The notes under the pieces: model-generated | The model's input: the letters and a program-made list of their open reading frames with translations, nothing else | The model's database searches: none | Told to the model about the DNA's origin: nothing | Made by a program: the position numbers and the translations under genes | Part shown: piece after piece, positions 14,355-14,673 of the stretch | How the letters are laid out: every line of letters begins with the position of its first letter | How positions within the stretch are numbered: the first letter of the stretch is position 1 | DNA from: Butyricicoccus_A sp964513445 | GTDB lineage: Bacteria; Bacillota; Clostridia; Oscillospirales; Butyricicoccaceae | Reading direction: 5' to 3' | DNA: 14,673 nt | NCBI GenBank assembly: GCA_964513445.1 | Contig: CAZEMM010000048.1 | Location: forward strand, 1-14,673

Positions 14355-14673
14355 TTTTTAGCCCACTCTATTTTTTCTATTCTACTTTTTGGCGCACGTC
14401 GTTTGCTCGGCGTGTGCCGAACAAAAAAACAACATTCTGATTGATGGCGTCCGCATTCACACAACAAAACAACTGGAACAACATCACACATGGACAAAAT
14501 CAGTCCAGAATGTAGAAAACCGCATTCAACCCTGCCGCAGCAGGAATGTTGAATGCGGTTATTTTATGAAGGCAGAGAGAATGTCAAGTGGAAGGCAAAC
14601 GCGGCATGCTGGGACACGGCATAGTGTAAAATAATTGTAGGAGAAATAAAAAAAGATACAAGGAACAACTCAA
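14355..14673. other. Gene-free 319-base region with several hairpins
   Basis: No convincing coding sequence is present. It holds GGCGCACG (14391-14398) pairing with CGTGTGCC (14411-14418) through one G-U pair. ACATTCTG (14432-14439) can pair with CAGAATGT (14506-14513), and TGGAC (14491-14495) with GTCCA (14503-14507) in a competing hairpin. A strong terminator-like hairpin at 14518-14560 is listed separately. After it come a weak -10-like TAAAAT (14627-14632) and a GGAG (14640-14643), which may belong to a gene beyond the window. Confidence 0.6.
14518..14565. terminator. Strong hairpin terminator at the end of the mannitol operon
   Basis: AACCGCATTCAAC (14518-14530) and GTTGAATGCGGTT (14548-14560) form a perfect 13-bp stem. 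CCTGC (14531-14535) and GCAGG (14540-14544) extend it inward with a three-base bulge. A short ATTTT tract follows on the plus strand, and the opposite strand has TTTTC, so it may work in both directions. It lies about 160 bases after the HPr stop. Confidence 0.7.

Noticed and set aside
14389..14634. An 81-codon plus-strand ORF in the terminal intergenic region
   Set aside because: It has no ribosome site and runs through the operon terminator hairpin.
1..14673. CRISPR arrays, insertion sequences, tRNA or rRNA genes, phage attachment sites
   Set aside because: No regularly spaced direct repeats, transposase motifs, terminal inverted repeats with target duplications, or conserved RNA gene sequences were seen.

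Overview
The window reads as a chromosomal segment from a Gram-positive anaerobe of the class Clostridia, probably a gut Oscillospirales/Ruminococcaceae-like lineage. This is inferred from AGGAGG-type ribosome binding sites ahead of nearly every gene, TGnTATAAT-style promoters, moderately high GC, a DUF1292 protein, a YpsA-like SLOG protein, split CHR transporters, and an MtlR/EIICBA mannitol operon. Genus-level placement is a guess. There are fourteen protein genes I can support, no rRNA, tRNA, CRISPR array or transposon, and no phage genes.

Layout. Positions 1-1093 hold a serine alpha/beta hydrolase of the monoacylglycerol lipase/lysophospholipase type (minus strand) with its terminator. 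Positions 1255-1651 hold a small acidic DUF1292 protein with a clear promoter, converging through a bidirectional terminator on uracil-DNA glycosylase (ung, 1739-2431, minus). Divergent from ung is a three-gene operon (2573-4219): a DUF1273/YpsA-like SLOG protein followed by two half-size chromate-transporter-family (CHR) proteins. A GT8 glycosyltransferase (4258-5082, minus) converges on it.

Positions 5192-8631 form the most unusual block. It contains a TetR regulator, a convergent unrecognised protein (5928-6962, minus) and a divergent radical SAM enzyme (7207-8565). Read side by side, the unrecognised protein is a diverged paralogue of its radical SAM neighbour. It shares the N-terminal helical region, the strand/helix pattern and two C-terminal cysteines, but the loop carrying CX3CX2C has been deleted and GGEP has become RTKP. 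It therefore looks like a radical SAM pseudoenzyme encoded back to back with an intact enzyme. The intergenic region between them carries three inverted repeats, one touching the -35 of the radical SAM gene. I regard this as the best candidate for an undescribed system.

Positions 8640-14560 form a mannitol operon: mtlR (PRD/EIIB/EIIA activator) behind a roughly 180-nt structured leader, mtlA (complete EIICBA), mtlD (mannitol-1-phosphate 5-dehydrogenase) and an HPr-family phosphocarrier. Mannitol would be taken up and phosphorylated by MtlA, oxidised to fructose-6-phosphate by MtlD, and sensed by MtlR. The HPr keeps His15 but has Lys at the position of regulatory Ser46. The last 319 bases contain no convincing gene but several strong hairpins, including the likely operon terminator.
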